The position numbers were made by a program, and so were the translations under genes. The notes beneath the pieces were generated by a model. That model was given only the letters and a program-made list of their open reading frames with translations, made no database searches and was not told the DNA's origin. A DNA stretch of 64,000 bases from Flavobacterium sp. (GTDB lineage Bacteria; Bacteroidota; Bacteroidia; Flavobacteriales; Flavobacteriaceae), in contig NZ_JAIXSL010000007.1 in assembly GCF_027484705.1 (NCBI RefSeq), forward strand, positions 310,001 through 374,000, written 5' to 3'. Shown here one piece after another: positions 1 to 8,709 of this stretch; within the stretch, counting starts at the first letter, position 1, and each line of letters begins with the position of its first letter.

Positions 1-117
1 ATGAAGTTTAAAACGAAATCCATTTTAGCGAGCGCATTGATGAAAATGAATAAATGATTAAAATTTTGTTAGAGGAATTGGGTTTTAGATGCTTCGAAAA
101 ATTAAACCCAAAATAAA
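1..117 (+). pseudogene. possible 3' remnant of a decayed gene
   Basis: No intact reading frame crosses this edge. Protein-like sequence appears in two frames: NEIHFSERIDENE in frame 3 (positions 12-50, bounded by TAA at 9 and 51), then KILLEELGFRCFEKLNPK in frame 1 (61-114, stop at 115). A run of five A at 60-64 would be a natural site for the frame change. The second piece reads like a genuine C-terminus, loosely of the kind seen in FkbM-type methyltransferases. This is inference from a short stretch; it could be plain non-coding sequence. Confidence 0.25.
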
Positions 118-145
118 AACCTCAAACAAAATTATTTGAGGTTTC
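111..145 (-). terminator. intrinsic terminator of the CAP-domain gene
   Basis: The inverted repeat AAACCTCAAA (118-127) / TTTGAGGTTT (136-145) is followed in the minus direction by a T-rich tract (111-120 read as its complement). It lies just past the stop codon at 182 of the minus-strand gene. Confidence 0.75.
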
Positions 146-181
146 TATTGGTGAATTTGATTCTATATTCAGGAATTTTTC

Positions 182-1552
182 TTAATTTTTTATCATTTTA
201 TTTGCATAAATACTACCGCTTTCTGCATAAACTTTTACAATATAAATTCCTTTTGGCCTATTTTGTATATTGATTAATTGTTCAGATTGATTTTTGAAAT
301 TAGATTTGTAAACAATACTCCCGAATAAGTCACTAATTTCAATTACACCTTCATGAATGTTATCAAGTGAAAGGTTAAAAATACCTGAATTTGGATTTGG
401 AATAATTTTTACTTTATTTTCTAAACTCCTTATAAGCATAGTAGCTTTTTCTTCTTCGTTAATCACGCTATTTTCTGCTGATTTTGCTACAAAGCTACCT
501 GAACAACCTTCAATATATGCCCTGAAAGTTGAACCTGATATTGCATTAAAATTAGTAGTGAATGTAACGGAATTGCCCGCATGAAAAATTCCAGTACCGC
601 CATTATTCACAATACTTGAAGACGTAATACTGATTGAGGCTTCCTTGGTAATTGTTTGTCCGGAAAATATTGCGGAAGAAAAATTTAAATTATCAGCACA
701 GATGGTAGTAAAATTTACTGAATTACCATAAAGACCATATAATCCATTAGCGCATCTAGTCCTAATTCTCCAGTCATAGGCTGTTGTGGGATTTAGCCCG
801 CTTAATGTATAGGTTACAACATTAGTGCCTACAGTTGCAGCAGAAATCCATAAACTTGAGGATGTAGTTTTGTATTCAATCTGATAACCAGCGTTCCCAA
901 TTACATTGCTCCAATTTAATTGCGCACTATTAAAACTGATGTTTGAGGTTGTCAGTGTAACCGGAGAAGTCAGACTACAAAGATTTGTGAGTACAGCACA
1001 AGATCCACTTGTATTCCTTGTAAACAAAACAGTGTAATAATTTTTACCCGCACCGTTTGCCCTTACTGAAACACCCATGCGAGTAAATGATGCAGTTTCA
1101 ATTGCAGCTCTGTGCGGTGGACTACCAAGCCAAGCATTAACTACGCCAGCTGCAGAAACAAAATTAGAGGCAACAATTTCATCAACACCACCTGCATTAA
1201 GCGCACATATAATATTGTTTGCCCTATCAAGAAAGTTATCATGATTAGTAACATTTGCCGCTATCATATAATTATTATGGTCAAGGCAATTATTAGATAT
1301 ATGATTTATAACCGACAAGGTAGACAACCCGATTGATTGCCTATGTTGGTTAATCCGATTCATAACATCTGTTTCTAATTGGCTATAAGTATAAGTAGGT
1401 CTACAAGGACAAACTGCGTTAGTAGTATTTTGACCATTATAGCTAATAGGTTCAAAAATTGAACCTGATTCTTCCTGTCCAAAAGATGCTATTGAATAAA
1501 GCAGCAGAACCAATACGCTTATTTTGTGTTTTATATTTTTCATAATTCTCAT
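182..1552 (-). CDS. secreted CAP-domain (SCP-like) protein with fibronectin III and T9SS sorting domains
   Basis: 456 residues, predicted to be secreted. An N-terminal signal peptide probably ends near SFGQ at about residue 25. Residues ~55-175 form a CAP/SCP-like domain: helix NRINQHRQ, then NHDNF, EIVA and a PPHR segment supply the His/Glu residues typical of the CAP cavity. Residues ~193-280 form a fibronectin type III domain. The last ~75 residues (starting NPNSGIFNLSL, ending ANKMIKN) are a T9SS type A sorting domain, so the protein should cross the outer membrane through T9SS. CAP proteins are diverse and no enzymatic activity can be assigned. A start at 1543 (MKNIKHK) is equally possible. 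The gene sits 22 nt downstream of the 1575-2276 gene, so co-transcription is likely. Confidence 0.85.
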   Translation of the reverse strand: MRIMKNIKHKISVLVLLLYSIASFGQEESGSIFEPISYNGQNTTNAVCPCRPTYTYSQLETDVMNRINQHRQSIGLSTLSVINHISNNCLDHNNYMIAANVTNHDNFLDRANNIICALNAGGVDEIVASNFVSAAGVVNAWLGSPPHRAAIETASFTRMGVSVRANGAGKNYYTVLFTRNTSGSCAVLTNLCSLTSPVTLTTSNISFNSAQLNWSNVIGNAGYQIEYKTTSSSLWISAATVGTNVVTYTLSGLNPTTAYDWRIRTRCANGLYGLYGNSVNFTTICADNLNFSSAIFSGQTITKEASISITSSSIVNNGGTGIFHAGNSVTFTTNFNAISGSTFRAYIEGCSGSFVAKSAENSVINEEEKATMLIRSLENKVKIIPNPNSGIFNLSLDNIHEGVIEISDLFGSIVYKSNFKNQSEQLINIQNRPKGIYIVKVYAESGSIYANKMIKN

Positions 1553-1574
1553 TATTAAATTAAACTATGAAAAA

Positions 1575-2276
1575 TTAGTTATTGATCTTTGCTTCTAACA
1601 ATTGCATCCTTTTATCTTGAGCTTCAAGTTTTTTGTTCAACTCAATAATATAAAGCGTCAGCTCTTCTATTTTTTCTTGCTGAATACGCGCCATATCACC
1701 TACTTCAAAACCATTTTCTTCTACTTCACACGCAGATGGCACATTGGCTAAATGCCCTTTTTCTTGAATTTGTTTTTCTACTTCATCTAAAGTTGGTAGT
1801 TGGTAGTCTTTAGTAAAAACATAGTCTGGCCATTGGGCTTGCAATTGTACTTTAAGCTCTTCAGCCATAATTTTACCCCCAACCGCTAGTTTATATCCGC
1901 CAGGGTTTAAGGCAGTTCCAATCGACACGCTTCCTCCTGGATTTCCTGCCGTAATTGGATTAACATTCAACACTTTTGTTCCACTATAGGCAAAGAAAAA
2001 AGGTTCGCCCGCAGAAAGGTACAACCCGGTGCCGTATTGGCCTGCACCAAATGTTATCCCTTTTGAGTGTCCACTCATTGTAAGCCAACTAGTTGCATTA
2101 GCAGGCGCGACTAATTGCAACAGAGGTTCATTTGTGCCGAAAGAACCAGAATATGTCGTTCCTCCGATCACCACTTTGTTGTTGTTTGAGTAAATCGAGT
2201 TGGTGCTTGTAGACCATTGTTGTGCGAAAGCTGCGTTCGCTAAAAATAATACGATTAAGAGTGCTGTTTTTTTCAT
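1575..2276 (-). CDS. exported hypothetical protein with S74/tail-fibre-like C-terminal region
   Basis: 233 residues with a clear signal peptide (MKKTALLIVLFLANAAFAQ). The middle is rich in Gly/Ser/Thr and beta-prone. The segment GGYKLAVGGKIMAEELKVQ followed by PTLDEVEKQIQEKGHLANVPS and a C-terminal coiled coil (~200-230) is a pattern common in Bacteroidota proteins, where it resembles the intramolecular-chaperone region of tail-fibre (peptidase S74-like) proteins. It lacks a T9SS sorting domain. The role is unknown; a surface-exposed trimeric fibre-like protein is a guess. It lies directly upstream of, and is probably co-transcribed with, the CAP-domain gene. Confidence 0.7.
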   Translation of the reverse strand: MKKTALLIVLFLANAAFAQQWSTSTNSIYSNNNKVVIGGTTYSGSFGTNEPLLQLVAPANATSWLTMSGHSKGITFGAGQYGTGLYLSAGEPFFFAYSGTKVLNVNPITAGNPGGSVSIGTALNPGGYKLAVGGKIMAEELKVQLQAQWPDYVFTKDYQLPTLDEVEKQIQEKGHLANVPSACEVEENGFEVGDMARIQQEKIEELTLYIIELNKKLEAQDKRMQLLEAKINN

Positions 2277-2386
2277 AAGTTTGTTTGTTAAGTTAATTAT
2301 TCTTCTAAATGTAAGAAAAATTTTAAAACGATTTAAAAGCCGATTAAAATTTAATATAAAAATGATTTGTAGTTAATAAATACGAT

Positions 2387-4060
2387 ATGATTCACAAAAT
2401 AAAAACTACAACTTCTAAAATATCAGCAATAATTCCACGAGAGAAACATTCGCGATTGCTTTGGTTTTTATTGAAAAATATCCTGTTCGGGATTTTAGAC
2501 CTAATTTCAATTGCGTACTTAATTCCCATTGTCATGTTGCTTTTTGATGCTAGAACTTTTGAATCCATCGCAACTCAATTCCCATTTTTTAAAGTATTGT
2601 TATCAGAAATACCCTTGAAGGTTTTTGCACTGTTTTTCATTCTGTTTTATTTTATCAAAATCATCATTCAAACCAAATTCAACACTGCTTTATATGTTTT
2701 TTTGTATGAGCTGTCGACTGATTTATCGATTGAAAACACGAACAGTTTCATCAACGAAAGTTTCATACAACATCAAAACATCAACAAAGGTTCTGTTTTG
2801 CAAAATGTCACCAATGTTCCTGAAGATTTCTCGATTCGTTATCTGTTGTCAATCCTGAACTTAATTACCGAATCGATTGTCTTGTCTATTTTAGTGTCGG
2901 CGTTGCTTTTTCTCTATTTTAAAATCACCCTGATGGCCATACTTGTTTTATCTTTTTTTGCTTTATTCATTTATTTTACCAAGCAAAAGCAAATGACCAT
3001 TATTAATTCCATTTATCTAAAGACCCAAACCAAGTCTAATGCAGCCTTACTGAATTTATTGGATGGTTATCTGGAAATTAAAAATTCGGGGCATTATGCT
3101 TTCTTTTTAGAAAAATTCAGAAAAGAAAAAGCATTATTGAATGACGTCACCGGAAAGTTAGTTTCTTATAATGCGAACTACGCCAAATATCTTGAAATAG
3201 TACTAATCGTAAGTGTTGTCGGTTTCGTAATCTTTAATTTTGAAGATAAGAATACCGTCATCATCATTTCGGTGCTCGGCGCATCGAGTTTGAGGTTGAT
3301 TCCTTCCATCAGTAGAATTCTAAATGCCTTAACTTTAATGAAATCTTATCGATATGCGGTAGATATTCTTTCAAAAAACAGCAACAAAACAGCAATAAAA
3401 GCGCAGCACAATACTTTTGAATCAAGCATTAAGCTTGAAAATATTTATTTTAGTTATGATGAAAATAGAATTTTGAATGACATCAACCTAACTATTGAAA
3501 AAGGATCATTTATTGGGGTAAAAGGAGATTCCGGAGTTGGAAAAACAACTTTACTGTATCTGATTCTCGGAATTATTCAACCCGAAAAAGGAAGCTTTTA
3601 TTTCGATGATTTAAAAATGGAAAACACCGATTTTCTTTCCTTCGCCAGCTATGTGCCGCAACAACCATTTCTTTTCAACGGAACCATCATAGACAATATC
3701 GTTATGGGGCAAAACCCGGCAGCAATAGATTATGATTATATAGCATACTTGTGTCAAAAGCTGGAGCTTGACAATGTTATAAAAAAGATGACGAATCAAT
3801 ATCAAACCGAAATAACACACGAAAGTTTGCGCTTTTCTGGTGGTCAAAAACAGCGATTGGCACTTGTCAGAGCATTGTATACGAGGCCGAGTTTGTTGAT
3901 TTTAGATGAAACCACCAACCAACAGGACAAAGAGCTCGAAAATAAAATCTTTACGTTTTTGAAGGAATTAAATGCCAATCAGAAATTGACCATCATTTGC
4001 GTTTCTCACAATCCTGCCATTGATGCCTTTTTTGACTCGATTTATGAAATTAAAAACTAA
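2387..4060 (+). CDS. ABC transporter, fused permease and ATP-binding subunit
   Basis: 557 residues in exporter architecture: a transmembrane domain with about six hydrophobic helices (~residues 20-320), then an ATPase domain. Walker A is GDSGVGKTT (~379-387), the signature is SGGQKQR (~483), Walker B is LLILDE (~504-509) and the switch His is in CVSHN (~538). The D-loop is TNQQD where most exporters have SALD, which is unusual. The next gene begins 2 nt later and encodes a glycosyltransferase, so a role in exporting a lipid-linked sugar, polysaccharide or glycolipid is plausible, as for PglK/MsbA-like exporters. The substrate cannot be read from the sequence. Confidence 0.85.
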   Translation: MIHKIKTTTSKISAIIPREKHSRLLWFLLKNILFGILDLISIAYLIPIVMLLFDARTFESIATQFPFFKVLLSEIPLKVFALFFILFYFIKIIIQTKFNTALYVFLYELSTDLSIENTNSFINESFIQHQNINKGSVLQNVTNVPEDFSIRYLLSILNLITESIVLSILVSALLFLYFKITLMAILVLSFFALFIYFTKQKQMTIINSIYLKTQTKSNAALLNLLDGYLEIKNSGHYAFFLEKFRKEKALLNDVTGKLVSYNANYAKYLEIVLIVSVVGFVIFNFEDKNTVIIISVLGASSLRLIPSISRILNALTLMKSYRYAVDILSKNSNKTAIKAQHNTFESSIKLENIYFSYDENRILNDINLTIEKGSFIGVKGDSGVGKTTLLYLILGIIQPEKGSFYFDDLKMENTDFLSFASYVPQQPFLFNGTIIDNIVMGQNPAAIDYDYIAYLCQKLELDNVIKKMTNQYQTEITHESLRFSGGQKQRLALVRALYTRPSLLILDETTNQQDKELENKIFTFLKELNANQKLTIICVSHNPAIDAFFDSIYEIKN

Positions 4061-4061
4061 A

Positions 4062-5111
4062 ATGGTCAAGAAACTACTCTTTATAACGCCAATGTTTCCA
4101 GTTAACGAATCGGAAGATATTGTTGTGCCATTTATAACACATTTTACAGAGCGATTTGCAGAAACTACTTCTGTAGAAGTCGATGTTATGTCACTTATGT
4201 TTCCTCAAATTAAAAAGTATCGTTTTGGTAAAGTACTCGTTTATCCTATTGGAAGTGGTTATAAAAAATCTTTTAGAATTATACCTTATTTTATAATCGC
4301 TATTATTAAAGGAATACAACTCCAAAGAAAAAACAAGTATGATGGGGTACTGTGTTTCTGGTATCGCGAATGCGCTTTAATAGGAAAATTTTTGAGTAGA
4401 TTCTTCAATATAAAACTCCAAGTTTGGATGCTGGGTCAAGATGTTAAAACAGACAATAAATACGTCCCCTTATTAAAGTTGCCTGAAAACGAAATCATCA
4501 TGATGTCTGAGCATCAAAAAATGATATTTAAAGAAAACTTTCATCTCGATATTAAAACCATTGCTAATGTAGCGATTGATCGCAACAGATTTCCGAAACT
4601 AAATCAGAATGAAAGACCGATAACAATTTTGGGGGTTGGAAATCTTAGCATCCTGAAAAACTATTCCTTGTTTGTCGATATTATTGATGAATTGAAAAAA
4701 GAAAATCCTTCAATAAAAGCGATGATTTGTGGCGGCGATAGTGGCGAGAAAAAAAACCTCGAAGAAAAAATAATCGCTTTAGATCTGACGGAAAATATAA
4801 CGCTAACCGGAAGTATTTCTCACAAGGAAGTTTTAAATTATATGAATAATGCTGTTGTCTTTTTACACACTTCCATGTTTGAAGGTGGCGGAACAGTATT
4901 GCAGGAAGCTCTATATTCGGGATGTCATGTTATAAGTACGATTCCAATGGAAGATTCTAAATCATTGGAAACCTTTTTTTACAATGAAGACAAACTCGCA
5001 TTAATCCAAAGAATAATATCCGTTTTAAACAAACCACTTTGCGCTCAAAGGGTTGAGCAATTTAAAATGGAAGGCACTATACAAACTGTTTATGATGCTT
5101 TTTATAAGTAG
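4062..5111 (+). CDS. glycosyltransferase, family 4-like (GT-B fold)
   Basis: 349 residues starting MVKKLLFITPMFP. An in-frame ATG at 4020 lies inside the upstream ABC gene; 4062 is preferred because it follows the upstream stop by 1 nt and gives the usual N-terminal beta-strand of GT-B enzymes. The C-terminal half has the family features: VGNLSILKNY (the donor-site segment after the linker), a GSISHKEVLNYMNN segment and FEGGGTVLQEALYSG, the E-x7-E region that holds the nucleotide sugar. It probably adds a sugar to a surface glycan, working with the ABC exporter. Its stop is 2 nt from the convergent stop of the next gene. Confidence 0.85.
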   Translation: MVKKLLFITPMFPVNESEDIVVPFITHFTERFAETTSVEVDVMSLMFPQIKKYRFGKVLVYPIGSGYKKSFRIIPYFIIAIIKGIQLQRKNKYDGVLCFWYRECALIGKFLSRFFNIKLQVWMLGQDVKTDNKYVPLLKLPENEIIMMSEHQKMIFKENFHLDIKTIANVAIDRNRFPKLNQNERPITILGVGNLSILKNYSLFVDIIDELKKENPSIKAMICGGDSGEKKNLEEKIIALDLTENITLTGSISHKEVLNYMNNAVVFLHTSMFEGGGTVLQEALYSGCHVISTIPMEDSKSLETFFYNEDKLALIQRIISVLNKPLCAQRVEQFKMEGTIQTVYDAFYK

Positions 5112-5112
5112 A

Positions 5113-6153
5113 TTATTTTAGTTTTTTGAGACCACTGATTCTTTTTCTCTTAAGCACTTCAATAAGATTATTTGCGAGATTCCAACCCAGAAATTTAGGC
5201 AATAGAAGCAATTTTAAAATAATTTTATCTTTGCTTCCCAATATAATTTTCTCAGATTTTACAATGTCGCAGTATTTTTTTAAATATTCAAAAAATGTTT
5301 TCCGGACTTTTTTTAAATCACGGACTTTTTTTTGTTCAATAATTTGAATCAAATAATTATCCATTAAAACACTCAAATAGTGTATGGCAATTTTATTTTT
5401 TAATACTTCATCTGAACCATATTTCTGGACAATTTTCAATTCTAATTCAAAAACTCTATGCCAATCAATAAGTCTTTTAGGCTCAATTATTCTTCTGGTT
5501 ATTGAAGCATTTCTTTTGTGAATTTTTAAAAGTGAATCCTTTACAAACGAAACCGTATCGGCAACGAATAAATATTCAAACATAAAAGGCCTGTCATCAA
5601 ACCACAATCCTTTTTCGAAAACGATTTGTTTGGCTAAATTTGATTTAAAAAGCTTCGCCCAAACATTTTCAGAAATGCCGTGATTAAACATTTCATAGCT
5701 CAAATCCTTGGTTTTCGTGATGTTTTGATTTCTTGCTTTCCAACCTGAAACCATTTCAGAAATGCCGTTTTGATTAAAAATAGTGAACATTGAAATTACT
5801 AAATCCGCATCGTTTTCAAGCATTTTTTTCAAACAAACACTAACCATTTCGGGTTCCAACTCATCATCGGCATCTAAAAATGTCAGGAATTCTCCGCTAG
5901 CATTTTTCAACCCAAAATTTCTGGCTTCGCTATGCCCTGAATTTTCAATGCTTATCATTTTAAATAGCCTAAAATCACTTCTGAATTTTTCTGCTATGGC
6001 AACAGAATGATCCGTAGAACCATCATTTATTAAAACAACTTCAAGGTTTTTATGCGTTTGATCTCGAACCGACTGCAAGCATCTCGACAATAATTCTTGC
6101 TCATTATAAAAAGCAATGATGATCGAAACTAATGGTTGATTCCTTTCAATCAT
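5113..6153 (-). CDS. glycosyltransferase family 2
   Basis: 346 residues. The GT-A catalytic domain occupies the first ~220: VSIIIAFYNEQELL at the N-terminus, INDGSTD near residue 40, NSGHSEARN, and FLDADDE, which holds the DxD metal and nucleotide-sugar motif. The C-terminal ~120 residues are basic and helical with no family signature. It transfers a sugar from a nucleotide donor, probably to a surface polysaccharide or protein glycan. It overlaps the upstream nucleoside phosphorylase-like gene by 8 nt and follows lacI, so the three are probably one minus-strand operon. Confidence 0.85.
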   Translation of the reverse strand: MIERNQPLVSIIIAFYNEQELLSRCLQSVRDQTHKNLEVVLINDGSTDHSVAIAEKFRSDFRLFKMISIENSGHSEARNFGLKNASGEFLTFLDADDELEPEMVSVCLKKMLENDADLVISMFTIFNQNGISEMVSGWKARNQNITKTKDLSYEMFNHGISENVWAKLFKSNLAKQIVFEKGLWFDDRPFMFEYLFVADTVSFVKDSLLKIHKRNASITRRIIEPKRLIDWHRVFELELKIVQKYGSDEVLKNKIAIHYLSVLMDNYLIQIIEQKKVRDLKKVRKTFFEYLKKYCDIVKSEKIILGSKDKIILKLLLLPKFLGWNLANNLIEVLKRKRISGLKKLK

Positions 6154-6901
6154 TGGTATATCTTATTAGTTTTTTAATGATTTGATGGAGATTAAAATTC
6201 ATCGCCTTGACATCACTTGGCGGATTCCAATTGTCATTTGACAAATCATCAGCAGTGATAATGATACATAACGCATTTAAATTATAAAATGCCGTAAAAG
6301 CATAGATTGCGGCACATTCCATATCGACATGCGTTGCTTTTTTTTGAACAAAATAAGATACTAAAGATTTGGTTTCCCGATAAGGCGCATCCGTACTCCA
6401 ACAAGTCGCTTCCGGTAAATTTAAATTGAATTTTAAATTTTCAAACCATACGCTGTTAGCTGGCTGAAAATTATCTTTTACAGCATAGAAATCAGTAATA
6501 CCAACGGTTGAAAAACTATTGTTGACCAAAAAAACATCATTTTTCTTGGCACTTTTATCAATCAATCCGGCAAATCCGACAAATATAAAATTTTCAACAC
6601 CCAACTCCCGAAGTTCTTCCAAAAGTCCGACAATGGCCGGCGAACCATTTCCAAATTCAGAACAAAAAATCACCTTTTGATTGAGTATAAAATTTTGACC
6701 GATTAATCCTTTTGTTTTCTTTGATAAAAATCGCGTCTTTCTATTAATGGCATATGGACTCAAAGTGAGCAGGGCTGTTTTTGGTAAAGAACTAAAATTA
6801 TACTTATTGTTTGCTTTTTTCCAAGAAACAATGGAAGAAGTTTTTAAAACTGAAATTTCTTTCAAAAATTCTTCTGAATTTATAATGGTGTTTTCTTTCA
6901 T
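6146..6901 (-). CDS. nucleoside phosphorylase-like protein (PNP/UDP family)
   Basis: 251 residues of the purine/uridine phosphorylase superfamily. Visible signatures are SEFGNGSPAIVGLLEELRELG (phosphate-binding region), FVGFAGLIDKSAKKNDVFLV, and HVDMECAAIYAFTAFYN with following ITADD. VDMEC matches the ribose-contacting Met-Glu of the family and the Asp in TADD the base-contacting position. The likely reaction is phosphorolysis of a nucleoside or a related N-riboside; the substrate is uncertain. It lies 3 nt downstream of a LacI-type regulator and overlaps a GT2 gene by 8 nt, an unusual setting for a salvage enzyme. Confidence 0.75.
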   Translation of the reverse strand: MKENTIINSEEFLKEISVLKTSSIVSWKKANNKYNFSSLPKTALLTLSPYAINRKTRFLSKKTKGLIGQNFILNQKVIFCSEFGNGSPAIVGLLEELRELGVENFIFVGFAGLIDKSAKKNDVFLVNNSFSTVGITDFYAVKDNFQPANSVWFENLKFNLNLPEATCWSTDAPYRETKSLVSYFVQKKATHVDMECAAIYAFTAFYNLNALCIIITADDLSNDNWNPPSDVKAMNFNLHQIIKKLIRYTND

Positions 6902-6904
6902 TGC

Positions 6905-7930
6905 TTACAACTTCCTTGTAGATTCGCGTTGGCGCAATTCCGTTTTGATAATCGTAGTCGCAAACGGCAATTCATCTTCTTCTTTACTTTCAAGCCTTTT
7001 AATCAACAACAACGCAGCTGCTTCCCCGATTTCCGGCCCGTGTTGGCTTACGGTAGACAAACTTGGCGTCAACCTTCTCGACCAAACGCCGTCTGCAAAA
7101 CCAATCATCGAGATTTGCTCGGGAATCTTATAGCCTTTCTTCAATCCCATTTTGTGTGCGGCTACTGAAGCGTGTTCATCCAACGCAAAAACAGCGTCGA
7201 TTTTCTGGTCGTCGAAGATGGCCTGTGCTTTAGCATCGAAGTCTGTTTCGGAATGCGTACGGACAATAATCTCTTGGTTTAGTTTAATTTTATTAGTTTC
7301 CAATGCTTTGAAATAACCGTCTGCGCGAAGTTTTCCCACGCTCAAATTGTCAATCGAAGAAAACAAAGCAATGTCTTTACAACCCAAACGGATCAAATGT
7401 TCCGTCGCGTCTCGGGCCGAATCGAAATCATCGACGATGACTTTATCACAAGCGACTTCATCCGAAATCCGGTCGAACATCACGATCGGCGTTCCGCTGT
7501 TGATGATTTCATTGAAATGATTGTATTCCTGTTTTTTCTGCGCTTCTTCGGAAACCGACAATATAAAACCGTCAATGGTTCCGTTGTTCAACACTTCCAT
7601 CGTGTTGATTTCCTTCTCGAGCGATTCGTTAGAAATGCAAGTAATCACGTTGTAGCCTTTTTCTTCCGCGACTTTTTCGATGCCGGTAAACACCTTCGCG
7701 AAAAACGGGTTCAATATATTAGGAATGATCACACCAATGGTTTTGGTTTTCCTGTTTTTGAGGTTCAGACCGATCACGTTGGGCTTGTAATTCTTAAGCT
7801 TGGCGTATTCCTGAATTTTGACTTTGGTCTGTTCGCTGATTTCCGGGCTGTCATTCAGTGCTTTCGAAACGGTAGACACCGAAACGTGCAATTCTTTGGC
7901 GATTTGTTTTAAAGTGGCTTTGGCTTTCAT
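6905..7930 (-). CDS. LacI family transcriptional regulator
   Basis: 341 residues. The N-terminal helix-turn-helix is ATLKQIAKELHVSVSTVSKA with hinge YKPNVIGLNLK, followed by a periplasmic-binding-protein-like sensor domain (TKTIGVIIPNILNPFFAKV to the C-terminus). The start at 7930 (MKAKATLKQ) is chosen because the frame upstream to 8092 runs through an intergenic repeat and has no protein character. LacI regulators usually bind sugars or nucleosides and repress neighbouring genes; the adjacent genes are the nucleoside phosphorylase-like and GT2 genes. The effector is unknown. Confidence 0.9.
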   Translation of the reverse strand: MKAKATLKQIAKELHVSVSTVSKALNDSPEISEQTKVKIQEYAKLKNYKPNVIGLNLKNRKTKTIGVIIPNILNPFFAKVFTGIEKVAEEKGYNVITCISNESLEKEINTMEVLNNGTIDGFILSVSEEAQKKQEYNHFNEIINSGTPIVMFDRISDEVACDKVIVDDFDSARDATEHLIRLGCKDIALFSSIDNLSVGKLRADGYFKALETNKIKLNQEIIVRTHSETDFDAKAQAIFDDQKIDAVFALDEHASVAAHKMGLKKGYKIPEQISMIGFADGVWSRRLTPSLSTVSQHGPEIGEAAALLLIKRLESKEEDELPFATTIIKTELRQRESTRKL

Positions 7931-8000
7931 AAGACGAGAATTTGAACCGTAAAAATAACAAAACAATCCTGATAAATCCGCACAAAGCGTTAAGGGAATG

Positions 8001-8090
8001 TTTTTTTTAAGAGCTGTTTCCCGCTTTTCGTTACAATCTTTTGCGCCGAACAACGGCCCAAAAGGATTTTCGCTACAATCGGGGCTAGGC
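8001..8090 (-). repeat. dispersed hairpin repeat, copy A
   Basis: In minus orientation this reads TAGCCCCGAT, then a central hairpin CTTTTGGGCCG-TTGTT-CGGCGCAAAAG (one G-G mismatch), then AGCGGGAAACAGCTCTT and an A-run. It belongs to the six-copy family at 21137, 33955, 49343, 56673 and 59281. Here the outer pairing is CCCG/CGGG. It fills much of the 323-bp gap between lacI and rplM. Confidence 0.85.
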
Positions 8091-8178
8091 AAAACTGCGG
8101 TTTCTGACGGTTATCGGCTTCATTTCCAAAAAAATAATCCCGCCGAAAAAAAACCTTAAAATAATCTTTTACAGCTAT

Positions 8179-8225
8179 TTGGATTTAAAATAAAATAATG
8201 TACTTTTGCAACCCCTTTATTGGGG
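8179..8225 (+). promoter_or_regulatory. rplM promoter and 5' leader hairpin
   Basis: TTG (8179-8181), 19-nt spacer and TACTTTTG (8201-8208) match the Bacteroidota sigma factor consensus TTG-N17-23-TAnnTTTG. Transcription should begin near 8214. The first bases of the transcript could form CCCC(8212-8215)-TTTATT-GGGG(8222-8225), a 5'-terminal hairpin about 28 nt before the GTG start. This could stabilise the mRNA or be part of an autoregulatory leader. Confidence 0.75.
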
Positions 8226-8253
8226 ATGGAATGTTTAATTTAAATTAATTATT

Positions 8254-8709
8254 GTGGACGCATTAAGTTACAAGACAATTTCAGCGAACAAATCCAACGT
8301 CTCGAAAGAGTGGATTGTTGTAGATGCTGACGGTCACAACTTGGGACGCCTTGCTTCAAAAGTCGCTATGATTTTAAGAGGTAAGTATAAGCCAAGTTAC
8401 ACACCGCACGTAGACTGTGGTGATAACGTAATTGTTATCAACTCAGAAAAAATCAACCTTACAGGTACTAAAATGGATGACAAAATTTACATGCGTCATA
8501 CAGGGTATCCAGGAGGACAAAGAACCTTGACTGCAAAAGTATTGCAATCAAAAAACCCTGCTACTTTAGTAGAAAAAGCAGTGAAAGGAATGTTGCCTAA
8601 AAACAAATTGGGCGCTGAGCTTTTCAGAAATCTAAATGTTGTTGTAGGTCCTGAGCACAAACAAGGCGCTCAAAAACCTAAAACTGTTAACCTTAACGAT
8701 CTTAAGTAA
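8254..8709 (+). CDS. rplM: 50S ribosomal protein L13
   Basis: 151 residues, full length for uL13 with the ~8-residue N-terminal extension (MDALSYKT) usual in Flavobacteria. Family signatures are WIVVDADGHNLGRLASKVA and HTGYPGGQ. The start codon is GTG at 8254; no ATG alternative keeps the N-terminal extension. It is an early-assembly protein of the large subunit. It is first in the rplM-rpsI-rpsB-tsf cluster and its stop overlaps the rpsI start (TAATG), implying translational coupling. Confidence 0.97.
   Translation: MDALSYKTISANKSNVSKEWIVVDADGHNLGRLASKVAMILRGKYKPSYTPHVDCGDNVIVINSEKINLTGTKMDDKIYMRHTGYPGGQRTLTAKVLQSKNPATLVEKAVKGMLPKNKLGAELFRNLNVVVGPEHKQGAQKPKTVNLNDLK

Noticed and set aside
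7397..7912. 171-codon frame opposite lacI
   Set aside because: It lies wholly within the lacI gene and is rich in Phe/Arg as expected for the complement of such a gene.
7931..8092. Extension of the LacI reading frame to an ATG at 8092
   Set aside because: This stretch coincides with repeat copy A, has no similarity to a LacI N-terminus, and the helix-turn-helix begins right after the ATG at 7930.
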